Shown here piece by piece: positions 4,056 through 5,651 of a DNA stretch of 5,651 nucleotides. Made by a program: the position numbers and the translations under genes. The notes beneath the pieces were generated by a model. The model did not search any database and was not told the origin of the DNA. It worked only from the letters and a program-made list of their open reading frames with translations. Origin of the DNA: Actinomycetota bacterium (GTDB taxonomy: Bacteria; Actinomycetota; Actinomycetes; Streptosporangiales; Streptosporangiaceae). The stretch covers positions 4,827 to 10,477 of the forward strand of contig PLIQ01000445.1 in NCBI GenBank assembly GCA_003140115.1. Reading direction: 5' to 3'. Position 1 is the first letter of the stretch; the number at the start of each line of letters is the position of its first letter.

Positions 4056-5651
4056 TCAGCTCATTGACCCGCGCTCGGTCCAGCGGCGGGAGACCAGAGC
4101 CGCCAGCCGATCGGGGATCCGGGCGGCGCCGTCGGCCACCGTCGTCATCACCGAGGCCGGGAAGATCCTGGCCCGCCAGCGACTGCCCCGCCAGACCGAC
4201 GCCGCGAGGCCGCGCCGCGCGATGGCGCTGTCCCGCCGCAGGTTGGCCGACTCGGACGGCCGCGCCGCGTAGCTGGCGCGCTCCTCGGCGAGCGCCAGCC
4301 TGCGCACCGCCTCCCGGGACGTCTCGGGCAGCCCGGCCGTGAGCCGGTCCGCCAGCGTCCGCGGCGGCTCGCTCGGCGCGTAGCCCAGGCCGAGATCTTG
4401 CAGGTCGTCACAGAACTCACGCCACGCGGTATGGGCCCGGTTCGCGTCATCACGGGACCGGAGCCAGCGCCATCGCCGCACGCCGACCCGGATCACGCCC
4501 GGCGCCACGAACACGAACGCCCCGGCCGCGCCGAAGGCGATACCGACCGTTGCCCAGCCGGCCCGCAGGTCCAGGCCGGTATGGGACAGCAGCCGGTACA
4601 GCGCCAGCGCGATGATCGCCGCTGCGGCCACCACCAGCACCAGGCTGGTCAGGTTCACCGGACGCCGCCGCCTGGCTCCCTCGGGGGCCTGGGCCGACCA
4701 GGCCCGGTGCGCCGGCGGGGCGACGATCGCGATGACCCCGCACGCCAGGGCGATGGCGGCGAGTATGGCCAGCACGACCGCCGCCCAGGGCGTTCCGGTG
4801 GACTTGATGGGCAGGCCGCCTCCTGATCCGCCGTCATTGGGGACGAGCTTGTTGAGCCCGCCTGCGTGCCCGGGCGTGGTAGCGCCTGGCGCGGGGCTTC
4901 CTCCGATTGACCCGGGGATGGTCGGGGGCAAGTCGGAACCGATCTCCGTCCCGGTCTGGTAGCTGCTGGCCTCCGCGGTGCCGTCGCCGCCGGACGCGGT
5001 AGCCTCGAACTTGATCCAGCCGAAGCCCGAGAAGTACACCTCGGCCCACGCGTGCGCGTCGTCCGTCTGGACCAGGTAGGTGTCTCCCGACCGATGGGTG
5101 CCCTCGGTGAAGCCCCCCGCCAGCCGGGCCGGGATGCCCAGCAGGCGGGTCAGGACCGTCATCGCCCACGCCGACTGCACGCACACCCCGAGGTGGCTCT
5201 TGGTCAGGAAGTTGTACAGGGTGGCCGCGGAGTTGACCGGCGGCCCGGCGGCGCTGTAGGCGAACGAAGGCCCGGACAGCCAGGCGGCCAGCGCGTTGAC
5301 CTTGCCGTACTCGGTCGTCTGGCCGGCCGTGTGCTCGTCCGCGATCTGCTTCAGCGCCTTCGTCTGGTACGACGCCGGGAGCGCCAGGTCGGCTCCCAGG
5401 TCCGGGGGCGGCGGCGCGGCGATCTTGAGCTGGGCGATGGTCGGGCTCACGTCCGCGCTCGTCACCGTATAGGTCTGGACGCGGGCCGCGGTGTTCTGGG
5501 AGAACACCATCAGCTCGGGATCCACCAGCCACGCCCCGGGGGGCGTGGTGACCTGGGTGGCCGGATAGGGCATGGCCAGGAAGCTGGGTCCCGCGGTGTC
5601 GGTCAGGGCGCCGCCGGTCACGTTGACCGAGGTCTTGATCTGGCGGTAAGC
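4056..5651 (-). CDS. TgpA-like membrane transglutaminase with DUF4129 tail, 5' end outside window
   Basis: The 531-residue C-terminal part of a TgpA-like protein; the frame stays open to the window edge (about AYRQIKTSVNV before the GTG at 5621), so that GTG is not a real start and the N-terminal multi-helix DUF3488 region is missing. Fragment numbering counts from the edge. A transglutaminase-like core spans about 95-220: catalytic Cys157 (codon 5181-5183) in GVCVQSAWAM, His200 (5052-5054) in DDAHAWAEVYF, and Glu216 (5004-5006) in WIKFEATAS where the classic triad has Asp. A Gly/Pro/Ser-rich extracellular linker (about 220-285) leads to three predicted helices (288-311, 334-353, 364-387) with RRRR between the first two, then a cytoplasmic DUF4129-like tail including AHTAWREFCDDLQDLG and EPPRTLADRL. 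The core should face outside. In actinobacteria such genes usually follow MoxR-type ATPase and DUF58 genes; those would lie right of the window. Substrate unknown. Confidence 0.92.
   Translation of the reverse strand, partial: AYRQIKTSVNVTGGALTDTAGPSFLAMPYPATQVTTPPGAWLVDPELMVFSQNTAARVQTYTVTSADVSPTIAQLKIAAPPPPDLGADLALPASYQTKALKQIADEHTAGQTTEYGKVNALAAWLSGPSFAYSAAGPPVNSAATLYNFLTKSHLGVCVQSAWAMTVLTRLLGIPARLAGGFTEGTHRSGDTYLVQTDDAHAWAEVYFSGFGWIKFEATASGGDGTAEASSYQTGTEIGSDLPPTIPGSIGGSPAPGATTPGHAGGLNKLVPNDGGSGGGLPIKSTGTPWAAVVLAILAAIALACGVIAIVAPPAHRAWSAQAPEGARRRRPVNLTSLVLVVAAAAIIALALYRLLSHTGLDLRAGWATVGIAFGAAGAFVFVAPGVIRVGVRRWRWLRSRDDANRAHTAWREFCDDLQDLGLGYAPSEPPRTLADRLTAGLPETSREAVRRLALAEERASYAARPSESANLRRDSAIARRGLAASVWRGSRWRARIFPASVMTTVADGAARIPDRLAALVSRRWTERGSMS

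Noticed and set aside
5619..5621. GTG as the true start of the transglutaminase gene
   Set aside because: The frame is open to the window edge and the family has a large N-terminal membrane domain, so the gene is cut by the window instead.

Overview
This is a chromosomal window from a high-GC Gram-positive bacterium, most likely an actinobacterium. The evidence is strongly GC-biased third codon positions, frequent GTG starts, and a gene set including a DUF3040 small membrane protein and a TgpA-like transglutaminase typical of actinomycetes. The genus cannot be fixed from the sequence. All genes look native in composition; I see no tRNA, rRNA, CRISPR array, insertion sequence, phage gene or attachment site.

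Layout: nusB (+, 1-411, starting exactly at the window edge) converges on a six-helix membrane protein gene (-, 605-1243). Between them is a strong GC-rich hairpin that could terminate both. A 250-bp, unusually AT-rich divergent spacer (about 1250-1499) with two inverted repeats separates that gene from a rightward run: a CmoM/SmtA-like SAM-dependent methyltransferase (1500-2225), dinB/DNA polymerase IV (2231-3466, 5 nt downstream, apparently translationally coupled), then after a 124-nt spacer the DUF3040 membrane protein (3591-4004). That spacer holds a dyad and a hairpin followed by six T's, so the DUF3040 gene may be separated from the dinB operon or attenuated. After a 51-bp convergent gap comes the 3' part of a leftward TgpA-like transglutaminase/DUF4129 gene (4056 to beyond 5651), whose N-terminal membrane domain lies outside the window.

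Functionally this is a mix: rRNA transcription antitermination (NusB), error-prone translesion synthesis (DinB), an RNA- or small-molecule-directed methyltransferase of unknown substrate, and two envelope-associated membrane proteins. From memory, the methyltransferase/dinB/DUF3040/transglutaminase block resembles the flank of the division and cell-wall (dcw) cluster in several actinomycetes; that is inference. I found no clearly new biological system. The items most worth a second look are the attenuator-like leader of the DUF3040 gene, the CmoM-like methyltransferase coupled to dinB, and the three-helix linker and Glu-for-Asp position in the transglutaminase.
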